Source: Microaerobacter geothermalis
GTDB taxonomy: Bacteria > Bacillota > Bacilli > DSM-22679
Direction: 5' to 3'
DNA: 64,000 nucleotides
Assembly: GCF_021608135.1 (NCBI RefSeq)
Contig: NZ_JAKIHL010000013.1
Span: 1-64,000 of the forward strand
Shown here piece after piece: positions 34,248-43,034 of this stretch (its first letter is position 1; the number at the start of each line of letters is the position of its first letter). A program made the translations under genes and the position numbers. Below the pieces are notes generated by a model that saw nothing but the letters and a program-made list of their open reading frames with translations, was not told the DNA's origin and did no database searches.

Positions 34248-34447
34248 GCCTTCACCCCTTTTTTGAATGATATATTCGAGTTCTAATATACCATGATTAT
34301 ACGCCAACCCATTTCTGACAGGTAGTCACATTTCATTTTTGCTTGACAAATATATCCTGGTTGATTTAATATAACTAATAAAGTTACTGATTTTTCGTAA
34401 CTATCAAACAAAAAATAAAGTCGATGGACCAAAAGGGGGGGAATTAT

Positions 34448-34648
34448 ATGTCTGATGTGGTTATTAAAAAACTGGATGATGGCCCGTTTCTTGTGACTGG
34501 CCCAGTTCGGTTGGAAGATGGGAAGGGTAATGCTTATGATGTGAATGAGCAATTTGCGATTTGCCGTTGCGGTGCATCCAAAAACAAGCCCTTCTGTGAT
34601 GGATCTCACAAACAAGTGGGATTTAAAGATGATTCAACTGCAAAATAA
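34448..34648 (+). CDS. CDGSH-type iron-sulfur protein
   Basis: A 66-aa protein with the [2Fe-2S] motif CRCGASKNKPFCDGSH (Cys, Cys, Cys, His ligands) near residues 40-55, the defining sequence of the mitoNEET/CDGSH family in its small bacterial form. Bacterial members are thought to take part in redox or iron-sulfur transfer; no substrate is known. GGGGGG precedes ATG 34448; an ATG 24 bases earlier lies before that site. It ends with a strong terminator. Confidence 0.9.
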   Translation: MSDVVIKKLDDGPFLVTGPVRLEDGKGNAYDVNEQFAICRCGASKNKPFCDGSHKQVGFKDDSTAK

Positions 34649-34678
34649 TTAAATTACAAACATCATCGATGAAAATTT

Positions 34679-34704
34679 GCCTCGGAAATGTCCGAGGCTT
34701 TTTT
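34679..34704 (+). terminator. Terminator of the CDGSH gene
   Basis: GCCTCGGA, aatg loop and TCCGAGGC (34691-34698) are followed by six T. Confidence 0.93.
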
Positions 34705-34847
34705 CATCGTATGTTATCTCTTCCCATCCACATAAACCTTAGATTTATACGCCGTTCTTCATCGATAAAAGGGGGGCGACCGAATAAAAATTCTCATGTT
34801 AACAAATCCTAAAACTGGATTAAATCATCTAGCTGGGAGGTCACGTC

Positions 34848-35933
34848 GTGTCAACTATTTCATCCGTAGGAGTGGCTGTTCCTCCTTACCGCATTTCACA
34901 GGATTTGGCCAAACAATTGGTAAAAAAATTATTTAATCACTCATTCCGGGATATTGATCGATTGTTAACGGTATTTGAAAATTCCCAGATTGAAACCAGA
35001 TACTTTAGCGTCCCTCCGAAATGGTTTGAACAGGACCATGATCAGGAAGAGAAAAATCGTCTATATATAGAAACTGCAGAACGATTAGGGATGGAAGCCA
35101 TTAACAAATGTTTAGACCCTATAAATCTCCATCCTTCGGAGATTGACTATTTTATTTTTGTTTCAACCACTGGTTTTGCCACTCCCAGCATGGATGCCAG
35201 ATTGATCAATCTCCTGAACATGAAGCCCCAAATCAAACGAACACCGATATGGGGATTAGGCTGTGCAGGAGGCGCCGTTGGACTGACCCGGGCCTATGAA
35301 TACGCCCGAGCCTTTCCCGACAGCATCGTGTTGGTACTTGCGATAGAGTTATGCGGACTTACCTTCCTTCAAAATGATCATTCCAAAAGCAATTTGATCG
35401 GAACCAGCCTTTTTGCCGATGGAGCCGCAGCTGTCCTAGTTATGGGACATGAAGCCCTGCACCAGAGGAAAACCAATCTGGCGGAAATACATTCTCCAAT
35501 GCCGCAAGTCGTGGATACCATGAGTACCACGTGGAAGGATTCTCTGGATGTGATGGGATGGGATATTACCAATTCAGGGTTAAAGGTCATCTTTTCCAGG
35601 GACATCCCATCCATTGTCAACAAGTGGATGAAGTCCAATGTCCTTCAATTTCTAGACAGATTTCAGCTTAGCATGGACGATATTCGGCATTTCATTACTC
35701 ATCCCGGGGGGATGAAGGTGATTGCTGCCTATGAAGAATCATTGGGAATCCCCTCTCAAAAGTTGTCATCCGCCAAACAGGTATTAAAAGATTATGGAAA
35801 TATGTCATCCCCCACTGTTCTTTTTGTTCTCCAACAGGTGTTAGAATCTCCTGTGCATAAAGGAGATTACGGTTTAATTGCAGCTTTGGGTCCGGGATTT
35901 AGTTCAGAATTGCTTCTTGTACAGTGGAACTGA
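34848..35933 (+). CDS. bcsA: Type III polyketide synthase (BpsA/BcsA)
   Basis: A 361-aa chalcone-synthase family enzyme. The catalytic triad is complete: Cys139 in GLGCAGGAVG, His285 in FITHPGGM and Asn318 in DYGNMSSPT. B. subtilis BpsA condenses long-chain acyl-CoA and malonyl-CoA to alkylpyrones, and its partner BpsB methylates them. The next gene here is the matching methyltransferase, 18 bases away, so the same pathway is expected. It starts with GTG, six bases after GGGAGGT. The pair has no link to flanking genes. Confidence 0.93.
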   Translation: MSTISSVGVAVPPYRISQDLAKQLVKKLFNHSFRDIDRLLTVFENSQIETRYFSVPPKWFEQDHDQEEKNRLYIETAERLGMEAINKCLDPINLHPSEIDYFIFVSTTGFATPSMDARLINLLNMKPQIKRTPIWGLGCAGGAVGLTRAYEYARAFPDSIVLVLAIELCGLTFLQNDHSKSNLIGTSLFADGAAAVLVMGHEALHQRKTNLAEIHSPMPQVVDTMSTTWKDSLDVMGWDITNSGLKVIFSRDIPSIVNKWMKSNVLQFLDRFQLSMDDIRHFITHPGGMKVIAAYEESLGIPSQKLSSAKQVLKDYGNMSSPTVLFVLQQVLESPVHKGDYGLIAALGPGFSSELLLVQWN

Positions 35934-35951
35934 CAGGGAGATGAACGATTG

Positions 35952-36491
35952 ATGACATTTTTTCTTATCATGATGGGAATTGTCACACTTCAAAGAATTG
36001 CAGAAATAAAAATAGCCAACCAGAACAAGGAAATGATGTTCTCAAAAGGCGGATTTGAAGTGGGAAAAGAACATTATAAATATATTGTGTGGCTACATAT
36101 CTTTTTTTTCGCTGCAATGATCGGAGAAGCCGTATGGTTTGGAGTCTACCCCCCGGTTTGGTGGACTTTGCCATTGGTCATTTTCATACTTGCCCAGGGA
36201 CTTCGTTACTGGTGTATACGCTCCCTTGGCCCCTTTTGGAATACCCGGATTATTGTTCTGCCAGGCTCTCAGCCGATATGCAGCGGACCTTACCGTTTTT
36301 TCCGTCATCCCAATTATTTGGTGGTCTCCATAGAATTGTTTACCCTTCCCCTAATTTTTGGCCTATATATTCCCGCTTTATTATTTCCCATACTGAATGG
36401 TTTGCTGTTAACCATGGTTCGCATCCCCATAGAGGAAAAAGCCCTAAACGAAGTATCAGAAAAAATACCCTCATCCACTAAGGTAAATTGA
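35952..36491 (+). CDS. ypbQ: Isoprenylcysteine methyltransferase-like protein BpsB
   Basis: A 179-aa membrane methyltransferase of the ICMT type with about five membrane helices. The conserved C-terminal substrate/SAM region is PYRFFRHPNYLVVSIEL (around 118-135), with a final IPIEEKAL acidic motif. In B. subtilis the homologue (YpbQ/BpsB) methylates the alkylpyrones made by BpsA. TTG 35949 and ATG 35952 are adjacent; GGGAG lies about 10 bases before the ATG. Its 3' end forms part of a terminator hairpin shared with the opposite gene. Confidence 0.9.
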   Translation: MTFFLIMMGIVTLQRIAEIKIANQNKEMMFSKGGFEVGKEHYKYIVWLHIFFFAAMIGEAVWFGVYPPVWWTLPLVIFILAQGLRYWCIRSLGPFWNTRIIVLPGSQPICSGPYRFFRHPNYLVVSIELFTLPLIFGLYIPALLFPILNGLLLTMVRIPIEEKALNEVSEKIPSSTKVN

Positions 36492-36497
36492 GGGTAT
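36465..36497 (-). terminator. Terminator of the glutamate-synthase-domain gene
   Basis: ATACCCTCA (36465-36473) pairs with TGAGGGTAT (36489-36497). On the minus strand it is followed by TTTTTTC. It is embedded in the ypbQ 3' end. Confidence 0.75.
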
Positions 36498-36533
36498 CAT
36501 TGCTCTTATCAATGGTTTTGATTTCACCCACTC

Positions 36534-37976
36534 TTAATGGATTGGGTTCTCCAGTTGAGATGAGTAAACCGCAGGATCGACCATATCGGGTGGGTAAACC
36601 ACGGGAAGGCGGGAAAAATCTTTGAAATATTCCTGCTGTTCCTCATGGGAGACAAATCCAAGATCCACTCCGATTGCCCGGGAGAGAAAAGGGTCCAATG
36701 TACATAAGTCCAATCTGGAAACATCGGCAACACTTGTTTTCCCAAGGGAATAACAAATCAGTTCCATTTCACGGACCGCTGCATTCAAAAAGTTAAATAC
36801 ATTGGTAGCACCTCGGTCAATATCCAGTCTCTCAGTCATCTTGGCGTTATATACCACCAAATCGGTTGGAGGTTCAAATGGAGCGGCTTTTGCCATCTGA
36901 TCCCCCACCAGTGCCATAATAGCAGCCGTTCCAATGTATACGGCATTTGCGCCAAGGGCTATTGCCTTCAAATACTCGCCAGGTGTAACCAATCCTCCCG
37001 TTGCAATGAGGCTCACATCCTGATCGATTCCTTTTTTCGCCAGAAACTTGGACGCACGGGATACAGCAAAAAGAGTGGGAAGTCCCAGATCATCTTCCAA
37101 ACTTGGAGCCGCTGCATGGGTTCCTCCCTCCGCACCATCCACGGTGATAAAATCAACGCCTGCTTCAATGGCGATTTGCAATTCATGTTCTAAGTGATGG
37201 GTGGCGGCAATTTTTAATCCAACGGGAACCTCGGTTTCATCTTTTAATTTTCGAACTAGAGTCATAAATTGCTCTTTGGTATCTATCCCCGGCAAACGAG
37301 AATGAATGAGGGCATCTCCTCCTTCAGGAATACCGAAAACTTCTCTATATTCAGGACCTATATTTTTGGTAGAAGTCCTTTGGGGGCTTGAACCCTGTGC
37401 CCCTTGTCCCAGTTGGATTTCAATAGCATCCAAACGAGCATATTTTTCCTTCGTATTTAACCATCCACCCCGATTATATTGACCAATGAACAAAGCGGCA
37501 GCATCCCTTTCCTCTCCCATAAGCCCAGCCTCCCCGCTATTGGTGGCTGTCCCAATCTTAGAAGCAGCTTTGGCAAGAGCTATCTTGGCATTTTTGCTGA
37601 GCGCTCCCCCAAAGGACATTCCCGCGATCATGATGGGAATAGAAATGGTTAATGGTTTTCTTGCTCTAGGGCCAATGGTAACAGCTGTGGTTATGCTGAC
37701 ATTTTCCGGTGTCGGAAAAAAGTACAGGTGAACGGGATTAAACAGAAGTTTATCCCATGGTGAAAATCTAATATGGCTCCCTAAAGGTCGTGTTGGCGGC
37801 TGACCTTGACTTGACCGCATGACAATTTCCATGAGGTTGACTAGACCCACTTTTTGTGTGACAGGGACCAACTCAAATAAATTTTCCGTATATTGATCCC
37901 TGGCTATGCGTTCTATCGCTTTATCTACCGCTTCATTGACGATGCTTCGGGCAAAATTGCTTAAAAATTTAAACAT
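36534..37976 (-). CDS. FMN-binding glutamate synthase-domain protein, YerD-like
   Basis: A 480-aa protein with the FMN-binding barrel of the large glutamate synthase subunit: PIMIAGMSFGGALSKNAKIALAKAA near 95, GEAGLMGEER, VGLKIAATHHLEHELQIAIEAGVDFITVDGAEGGTHAAAPSLEDDLG near 245, and ATGGLVTPGEYLKAIALGANAVYIGTA. It lacks the glutaminase and iron-sulfur regions of full GltB, so it is unlikely to be the main glutamate synthase; the role of stand-alone family members (YerD in B. subtilis) is not known. AGGTG precedes ATG 37976. It follows an 88-aa coiled-coil gene by 9 bases. Confidence 0.85.
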   Translation of the reverse strand: MFKFLSNFARSIVNEAVDKAIERIARDQYTENLFELVPVTQKVGLVNLMEIVMRSSQGQPPTRPLGSHIRFSPWDKLLFNPVHLYFFPTPENVSITTAVTIGPRARKPLTISIPIMIAGMSFGGALSKNAKIALAKAASKIGTATNSGEAGLMGEERDAAALFIGQYNRGGWLNTKEKYARLDAIEIQLGQGAQGSSPQRTSTKNIGPEYREVFGIPEGGDALIHSRLPGIDTKEQFMTLVRKLKDETEVPVGLKIAATHHLEHELQIAIEAGVDFITVDGAEGGTHAAAPSLEDDLGLPTLFAVSRASKFLAKKGIDQDVSLIATGGLVTPGEYLKAIALGANAVYIGTAAIMALVGDQMAKAAPFEPPTDLVVYNAKMTERLDIDRGATNVFNFLNAAVREMELICYSLGKTSVADVSRLDLCTLDPFLSRAIGVDLGFVSHEEQQEYFKDFSRLPVVYPPDMVDPAVYSSQLENPIH

Positions 37977-37985
37977 GATGTTCAC

Positions 37986-38252
37986 CTACTGAAGCGTCTG
38001 GCCATCATTTTTTTGCAGCTCGTCTACCTTTTGCGCCATCGTTAAACACATTTGCTTCACTTGTCCCAATTGTCTGGCCGCATTCTGCTCTTCATTGGCC
38101 ATTTGATTCAACCGGTCATCCCCCATATTCAACAAATCCCTGTAATGCCGATTTTCAATGGTTGAAAGGGTTCCGGCAATGGTTTGAATCCGATTCAGCT
38201 CAGAGTAAATATAGGTTAAGGTATTTTTTAAATCCTCCATTTGATCTGCCAT
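37986..38252 (-). CDS. Hypothetical coiled-coil protein
   Basis: An 88-aa protein, almost wholly helical and rich in Q, N, L, E: heptads such as MEDLKNTLTYIYSELNRIQTIAGTL and LNQMANEEQNAARQLGQVKQMC point to a coiled coil. No signal peptide, no membrane helix; one cysteine. It starts after a GGCGGA site. It directly precedes the glutamate-synthase-domain gene (9 bases), so the two are probably made together. I do not recognise the family. Confidence 0.7.
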   Translation of the reverse strand: MADQMEDLKNTLTYIYSELNRIQTIAGTLSTIENRHYRDLLNMGDDRLNQMANEEQNAARQLGQVKQMCLTMAQKVDELQKNDGQTLQ

Positions 38253-38402
38253 AGATCATTCCGCCTTTCCTTTTCATGTATTTTGGATCTGATGTCATCT
38301 GATAGTTTGCAAACAAATACCACTTATTATTCAAAAAGAGAGGATGGGAGACATATATTCACATATTAAAATAGATGAACAGGAGTGCTTTGCACAAAAA
38401 AA

Positions 38403-38425
38403 CTCCGATGATATCTACATCGGAG
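38403..38425 (-). terminator. Terminator of trpS
   Basis: CTCCGATG (38403-38410), atatcta and CATCGGAG (38418-38425). On the minus strand it is followed by seven T. The 207-base gap around it holds no gene. Confidence 0.92.
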
Positions 38426-38459
38426 ATTATTTGTATTATCCAAGATTATTCGATTCTGA

Positions 38460-39434
38460 TCATTGATCCCAATAATCCAGTCCAACTTGGCTTCTGGCTT
38501 TGTCCAGATAAATGCGAGCAACATTCCGAGCCTTTTCAGCACCCTTTTTCATGGTGTCAATCACGTATCCTCTGTCAGCTTCTAACTTTTCCCGTTCTTT
38601 CCGGTAGGGAGCAAAATATTCCCAGATAATGGCAAACAGCTCTTTCTTCACATCTCCGTATCTTAGCCCCGGAGTTAAGAAACGTTCCCTCAATTCTGCT
38701 TTTCCCTTGTCATCTAGGAACAAGGAATACAATTCATAAAGAATATTCCCCTCGATGGGCTTCGGTTCATCAACTGGGGTAGAATCGGTCTTAATGGACA
38801 TCACCTTGTTCCTGAGGGTTTGTTCATCGGAAAAAATTTCAATGGTGTTACCATAGGATTTGGACATTTTTTCTCCGTCAATCCCCGGTACAACAGCCAC
38901 ATTTTCTTCAATATCCGCTTCAGGAATGACAAAGGTTTCGCCATAGGTTTGGTTAAACCGAATGGCGATATCCCGGGTTACTTCCAAATGCTGCTTCTGA
39001 TCCTTTCCTACAGGCACCCTTTCCCCGCCAAAACAAAGAATATCGGCAGCCATGAGAACCGGATAGGAAAAAAGGCCAAAGTTAGCAGCAATCCCTTTCG
39101 CCACCTTATCTTTATAGGCATGACAGCGTTCCAAAAGACCAACTCCGGTTACATTGGAAAGCAGCCAGGTTAACTCGGTTACTTCCGGAACATCCGACTG
39201 AATCCAAAAGACCGTTTTATCGGGGTCAAGGCCCAAGGCAAGAAAATCACAGGCGGCTCCAAAGGTCTGTTTGCGCAGATACTCACGGTCAAAAACAGAG
39301 GTTAAGGCATGATAATTGACCAGAAAGCAGAATAATTCATGATTCTCCTGCTGATCGATCATTCGTTTCATCATTCCGAAATAGTTCCCCAGATGCAAGT
39401 TCCCTGAAGGTTGTATACCTGAAAGAATGCGCAT
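38460..39434 (-). CDS. trpS: Tryptophanyl-tRNA synthetase
   Basis: A class I synthetase of 324 aa charging tRNA-Trp. The HIGH-type motif is PSGNLHLGNYFG near residue 10, and the KMSKS motif is GEKMSKSYGNT near 192. Also seen are the tryptophan-pocket segment YPVLMAADILCF and the QKQHLEVTRDIA loop. AAAGGAG lies 8 bases before the ATG. Only 27 bases separate it from the pepA stop upstream, so no T-box leader precedes it and it is probably co-transcribed with pepA. Confidence 0.97.
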   Translation of the reverse strand: MRILSGIQPSGNLHLGNYFGMMKRMIDQQENHELFCFLVNYHALTSVFDREYLRKQTFGAACDFLALGLDPDKTVFWIQSDVPEVTELTWLLSNVTGVGLLERCHAYKDKVAKGIAANFGLFSYPVLMAADILCFGGERVPVGKDQKQHLEVTRDIAIRFNQTYGETFVIPEADIEENVAVVPGIDGEKMSKSYGNTIEIFSDEQTLRNKVMSIKTDSTPVDEPKPIEGNILYELYSLFLDDKGKAELRERFLTPGLRYGDVKKELFAIIWEYFAPYRKEREKLEADRGYVIDTMKKGAEKARNVARIYLDKARSQVGLDYWDQ

Positions 39435-39461
39435 GACAATATCTCCTTTAAATAGTGGTTA

Positions 39462-40970
39462 TTAATGAGAAGCGTAGCGAATGGCCAGTTTCAACAAGGT
39501 CCGAACTCCCACTCCGGTTGCCCCTTTGGGATGATGTCCCTTATCTTTTTTTGCGGTGGCTGTCCCGGCAATATCCAGATGAACCCAAGGAGTATCTTCA
39601 GCAAAGGCTCCAATAAATATCCCCCCCTGAATACAGCCTGCGGCTGGACCGGCATCATTCTTGATATCCGCAATTTCGCTCTCAATATATTCCTGATATT
39701 CTTCATAATTGGGCAGCTGCCAAACCTTCTCCCCAGCGATCCGGGCAGCTGTTTTCACTTCATTGGCCCATTCCTCATCATTGGTAATCAATCCGGTCGC
39801 TTCACGCCCCAGGGCAGAAATCACCGAACCCGTCAAGGTCGCAACATCGACAAGCTTGGTTGCCCCAAGATGCTTCGCATAGGCAATGCCATCTGCAAGA
39901 ATGAGTCGCCCTTCAGCATCCGTATGAACAATTTCTATGGTTTTCCCTGAGAAGGAAGTGATCACATCAGCTGGCTTCAGATTATTGCCGGAAATCATGT
40001 TTTCACAGGCAGGCACCACGGCAATGACATTCACATGGGGGCGAAGTGCACCAATTGCATCCATAGCACAAATCACCGCTGCTGCCCCTGCCATATCCGT
40101 CTTCATTTCGCCCATTCCTTCGTCCGGTTTCACCTGAATTCCTCCGGTATCAAAGGTGATTCCTTTTCCAACAAATCCAAGAACTTCTTTGGTCTCAGGG
40201 GCACCGATATATTTCAATACAATCATCTTGGGCTCATTGGCACTGGCTTGGCCTACCCCAAGCAAAGCTCCCATTCCCAATTCTTCTAAATCTGCTTTAT
40301 CTAAGATATGAACCTCCAGATTCCGTTTATGTGCGATTTGTTTGGCTCGTTCTGCAAGGATGGCAGGGGTCATTTTATTCCCCGGCTCATTGACAAGGTT
40401 CCGAGCTAGCTTTGTTGCATGGGCCGCTACCTTTGCACGCTCTAATCCAACCTCAATAGCCTCTTTTTTTAGAGCAGAATCAACAACAAGTATAAATTCC
40501 TGGATAGAGACTTCATTTTCCTCTTTCTTTTTATATCCTTTAAAGGTATAGGTTCCCAATTCTGCTCCTTCAACAATCCCCTGAATAATATCTACGGGAT
40601 TCCAGAGTTTTTTCTCAACATAATAATTGGAAACTCCAAAGGTTAGGTTCTTAATACCCACTTTTTGTGCGTGTCGAGCTGCAATTCCCATGGCATCCCG
40701 TACTTTTTCAACGGTCAGTTTGCTTTCCTTACCCAATCCAATGACAAGTGTCCGCTTGGCAGGGATCTTCCCCCAATTATGCAGCAGGGTTACCTCTCCA
40801 AATTTCCCTTTGATCTCTTTCTCGGCAATTAGCTGTGAGATCCGATGTTCAAGGGCTTCATCTACGGCTTTGGTAAAACCCTTCACATTATCCTGATCTT
40901 CGCAATAAGTTACAATCAGACAGTCAGTTGCAATGGTAGAAATGGCCTCCGTTGAAATTTTGATATTCAT
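39462..40970 (-). CDS. pepA: Leucyl aminopeptidase (M17)
   Basis: A 502-aa M17 aminopeptidase. The N-terminal macro-like domain (about 1-170) is followed by the catalytic domain with VGKGITFDTGGIQVKP, KTDMAGAAAVICA, and the signature NTDAEGRLILADG in the form HTDAEGRLILADG (binding two metal ions). It removes N-terminal residues and may also bind DNA as E. coli PepA does, which is not shown here. It lies upstream of trpS on the same strand. Confidence 0.96.
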   Translation of the reverse strand: MNIKISTEAISTIATDCLIVTYCEDQDNVKGFTKAVDEALEHRISQLIAEKEIKGKFGEVTLLHNWGKIPAKRTLVIGLGKESKLTVEKVRDAMGIAARHAQKVGIKNLTFGVSNYYVEKKLWNPVDIIQGIVEGAELGTYTFKGYKKKEENEVSIQEFILVVDSALKKEAIEVGLERAKVAAHATKLARNLVNEPGNKMTPAILAERAKQIAHKRNLEVHILDKADLEELGMGALLGVGQASANEPKMIVLKYIGAPETKEVLGFVGKGITFDTGGIQVKPDEGMGEMKTDMAGAAAVICAMDAIGALRPHVNVIAVVPACENMISGNNLKPADVITSFSGKTIEIVHTDAEGRLILADGIAYAKHLGATKLVDVATLTGSVISALGREATGLITNDEEWANEVKTAARIAGEKVWQLPNYEEYQEYIESEIADIKNDAGPAAGCIQGGIFIGAFAEDTPWVHLDIAGTATAKKDKGHHPKGATGVGVRTLLKLAIRYASH

Positions 40971-41099
40971 TTCAATCCACCCCTTATTCTCTCATATAGG
41001 GTAATCATACCAAGATTTAGGGCATTTGCCAAATCAGTTGAGCCTCCTTCTTACAAGCCTCCCCTTGTCTTAAGACGGGGGGCATATCAAAAAATAAAA

Positions 41100-41121
41100 C
41101 GATCCGTTTGGTGCTGGATCG
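41100..41121 (-). terminator. Terminator of the dioxygenase gene
   Basis: CGATCC (41100-41105) pairs with GGATCG (41116-41121). On the minus strand a TTTTATTTTTTG tract follows. It starts 3 bases after the stop codon. Confidence 0.8.
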
Positions 41122-41123
41122 CT

Positions 41124-41897
41124 TTACTCGAATTTCATGCAAATGTAGCTTAATGTTCCAAAATCGTAGCCTCGGTAGAGAAGCCTGGCCTTTCTACTCT
41201 TATCTCCGCTTCCCATGGTGATAAGCAATGGAACAAAATGTTCTTCTCGCGGTACGGCAAGACGGGCATGGGGAGCTAGATCCCTATATGAAAATATGGA
41301 CTTTACATCCCAATTTTCTACTTTATCGATCAACCAGTCATCAAATTGAACTGCCCATTCTTCAGAAGCTTTCATGTCCCATTTTAAAGTGCCCAAATTG
41401 TGTACGGTGGCGCCACTTCCAATGATCAACACATTCTGATCCCTTAAATCCGCTATGGCTTCACCGATTTTATACTGTTCTTTTGGTGAAAGGGTAGGAT
41501 TTACAGAAATCTGAACCACAGGAACATCCGCTTCGGGATACATTAATTGAAGGATTACCCAGGAGCCGTGGTCTAATCCCCGCTGAGTATCTTTCACCGT
41601 TTTAATTCCCTTGGTTTGAAACATCTCCTGAAGCTGCTCGGACAATTGAACAGAGCCCTTCGCCGGATATTTGATCGAATACAACTCTTCTGGGAAACCA
41701 TAAAAATCATAAATGGTTTCATAGGGACCTTTCAATGAGGAAATTTTCATGACCTCACTTTCCCAATGGGCCGTAAAAATGACAATTGCTTCAGGTTTGT
41801 TTAATTTCTTTGCCAGATTCTTTAGAAATCGAGTATATTCGTTATCTTCAATAACAAGCGACGGTGCCCCATGGCAAACAAATAAAGTGGGAACCAT
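41124..41897 (-). CDS. DODA-type extradiol dioxygenase
   Basis: A 257-aa class III extradiol dioxygenase (YgiD/DODA family) using non-heme iron or zinc. The metal His is in FVCHGAPSL (His9), with a second His in FTAHWES, the central LDHGSWVILQLMYPEADVPVVQIS block and VLIIGSGATVHNLG, then PREEHFVPLLITMG with a further His. The family opens catechol rings, but many bacterial members have unknown substrates. AAGGG lies 8 bases before ATG 41897; the start seven codons earlier is not supported. The gene has its own promoter with an embedded palindrome (42001-42029). Confidence 0.9.
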   Translation of the reverse strand: MVPTLFVCHGAPSLVIEDNEYTRFLKNLAKKLNKPEAIVIFTAHWESEVMKISSLKGPYETIYDFYGFPEELYSIKYPAKGSVQLSEQLQEMFQTKGIKTVKDTQRGLDHGSWVILQLMYPEADVPVVQISVNPTLSPKEQYKIGEAIADLRDQNVLIIGSGATVHNLGTLKWDMKASEEWAVQFDDWLIDKVENWDVKSIFSYRDLAPHARLAVPREEHFVPLLITMGSGDKSRKARLLYRGYDFGTLSYICMKFE

Positions 41898-42000
41898 ATG
41901 AATCACCCTTCCTGACATATTATAGATGCGTCCTTAGTGAACTCTTTAATTCCGTCTATGTAGATACCTGTTGCATGATCATTTTTATCATTATGCTCAA

Positions 42001-42029
42001 ATTATATTATAGTTACTATAAAATGTAAA
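42001..42029 (-). promoter_or_regulatory. Sigma-A promoter with palindromic spacer operator
   Basis: On the minus strand TTTACA (42029-42024), a 17-base spacer and a perfect TATAAT (42006-42001). The spacer is almost filled by the 15-base palindrome TTATAGT-T-ACTATAA (42007-42021). A dimeric repressor of MarR or HxlR type bound here would block polymerase. It would serve the dioxygenase gene. Confidence 0.7.
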
Positions 42030-42037
42030 GTTTTTGC

Positions 42038-43033
42038 TCACTTTCTTGAAAGGTACCCACACAAGGAGTTTAGAATCACATGGGCTCCCGTTTTAACAGT
42101 TGCCAGGTTCCTCAGGTCCCGATGAGGGTCTAAGCAAACGACATCCATGCCAATCACTTTCTCTTCTTTCCCTGCTAAATAGACGGCTTCAAAGAGTTCC
42201 CAGGTGGTTAAACCTCCCGGTGTAGAAGCTGGAGCTGCAGGGGCAAACGCAATATCAAGAACATCAATATCCACCGTCACATAGATAAAATCCACTTTTT
42301 CCTTAAGGTACTGAATTGCTTCTGAGATGATCTGTTCAATCCCTTGTTTGCGAACTTCTCTTATTGTGTAATATTTGACCCCGTTCTCGTCAGCATATTT
42401 TTTTAAGGAGTGCGTATTAAAATAGCCATGGAGTCCAATATTGACCACATGCTGTCCTTCAATGACTCCCGATTCAATCAACCCGCGAATCGGGGTGCCG
42501 TTGCTTGGCCCCCCATCCTTTAAATCACGCAAATCAAAGTGAGTATCAAATTGCAGGATTCCGATCTTCCCATCCCTTCCCATTCCTTGTACTCCATAAA
42601 ATTTCTTTAATCCCTTCACAATGGGGCAGGTGATGGAATGGTCTCCTCCTATGAAAACAGGAAGGAAAGAAGGATTAGCTTCCAAAATTTCAACAACCCC
42701 ATTTTCTATATTCTGATGACAGCGAAGGATATCCGTGATATGCATCCTAATATCGCCGATATCTGCAATCTTTAACCGATTAAGGTTAATATCATAATCG
42801 ATGTTATAGGTTGAAAAGGACCTCCAAATCCCTCGGATGGTATTGGGATTCTCGCTGGCAGCCGAAGGACTGATGGATGACCTCGAGAGGGGAACACCAA
42901 TCAGCCCGACATCAAAGGGGTTTCCCGGTTTGTGTTCCTGAATCAATTGATCCATTTTCATCTCATCCAGAGATCCCGGCTTACCTCTGTATATCACCTG
43001 TGGCGGATCAATAAACTGGTAAGGATAAGTCAT
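42038..43033 (-). CDS. hutG: Formimidoylglutamase
   Basis: HutG hydrolyses N-formimidoyl-glutamate to glutamate and formamide, the last step of histidine breakdown. The 331-aa ureohydrolase has the manganese motifs GGDHSITCPIV (near residue 125), QFDTHFDL (near 155) and VTVDIDVLDIAFAPA (near 245), with STPGGLTTWE after. AAGGAG lies 8 bases before ATG 43033. The stop of hutI is one base upstream, so the two are translationally close; this is the last gene of the hut transcript. Confidence 0.95.
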   Translation of the reverse strand: MTYPYQFIDPPQVIYRGKPGSLDEMKMDQLIQEHKPGNPFDVGLIGVPLSRSSISPSAASENPNTIRGIWRSFSTYNIDYDINLNRLKIADIGDIRMHITDILRCHQNIENGVVEILEANPSFLPVFIGGDHSITCPIVKGLKKFYGVQGMGRDGKIGILQFDTHFDLRDLKDGGPSNGTPIRGLIESGVIEGQHVVNIGLHGYFNTHSLKKYADENGVKYYTIREVRKQGIEQIISEAIQYLKEKVDFIYVTVDIDVLDIAFAPAAPASTPGGLTTWELFEAVYLAGKEEKVIGMDVVCLDPHRDLRNLATVKTGAHVILNSLCGYLSRK

Positions 43034-43034
43034 C

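Noticed and set aside
39435-39461. T-box leader before trpS
   Set aside because: Only 27 bases separate trpS from pepA, too few for a T-box.
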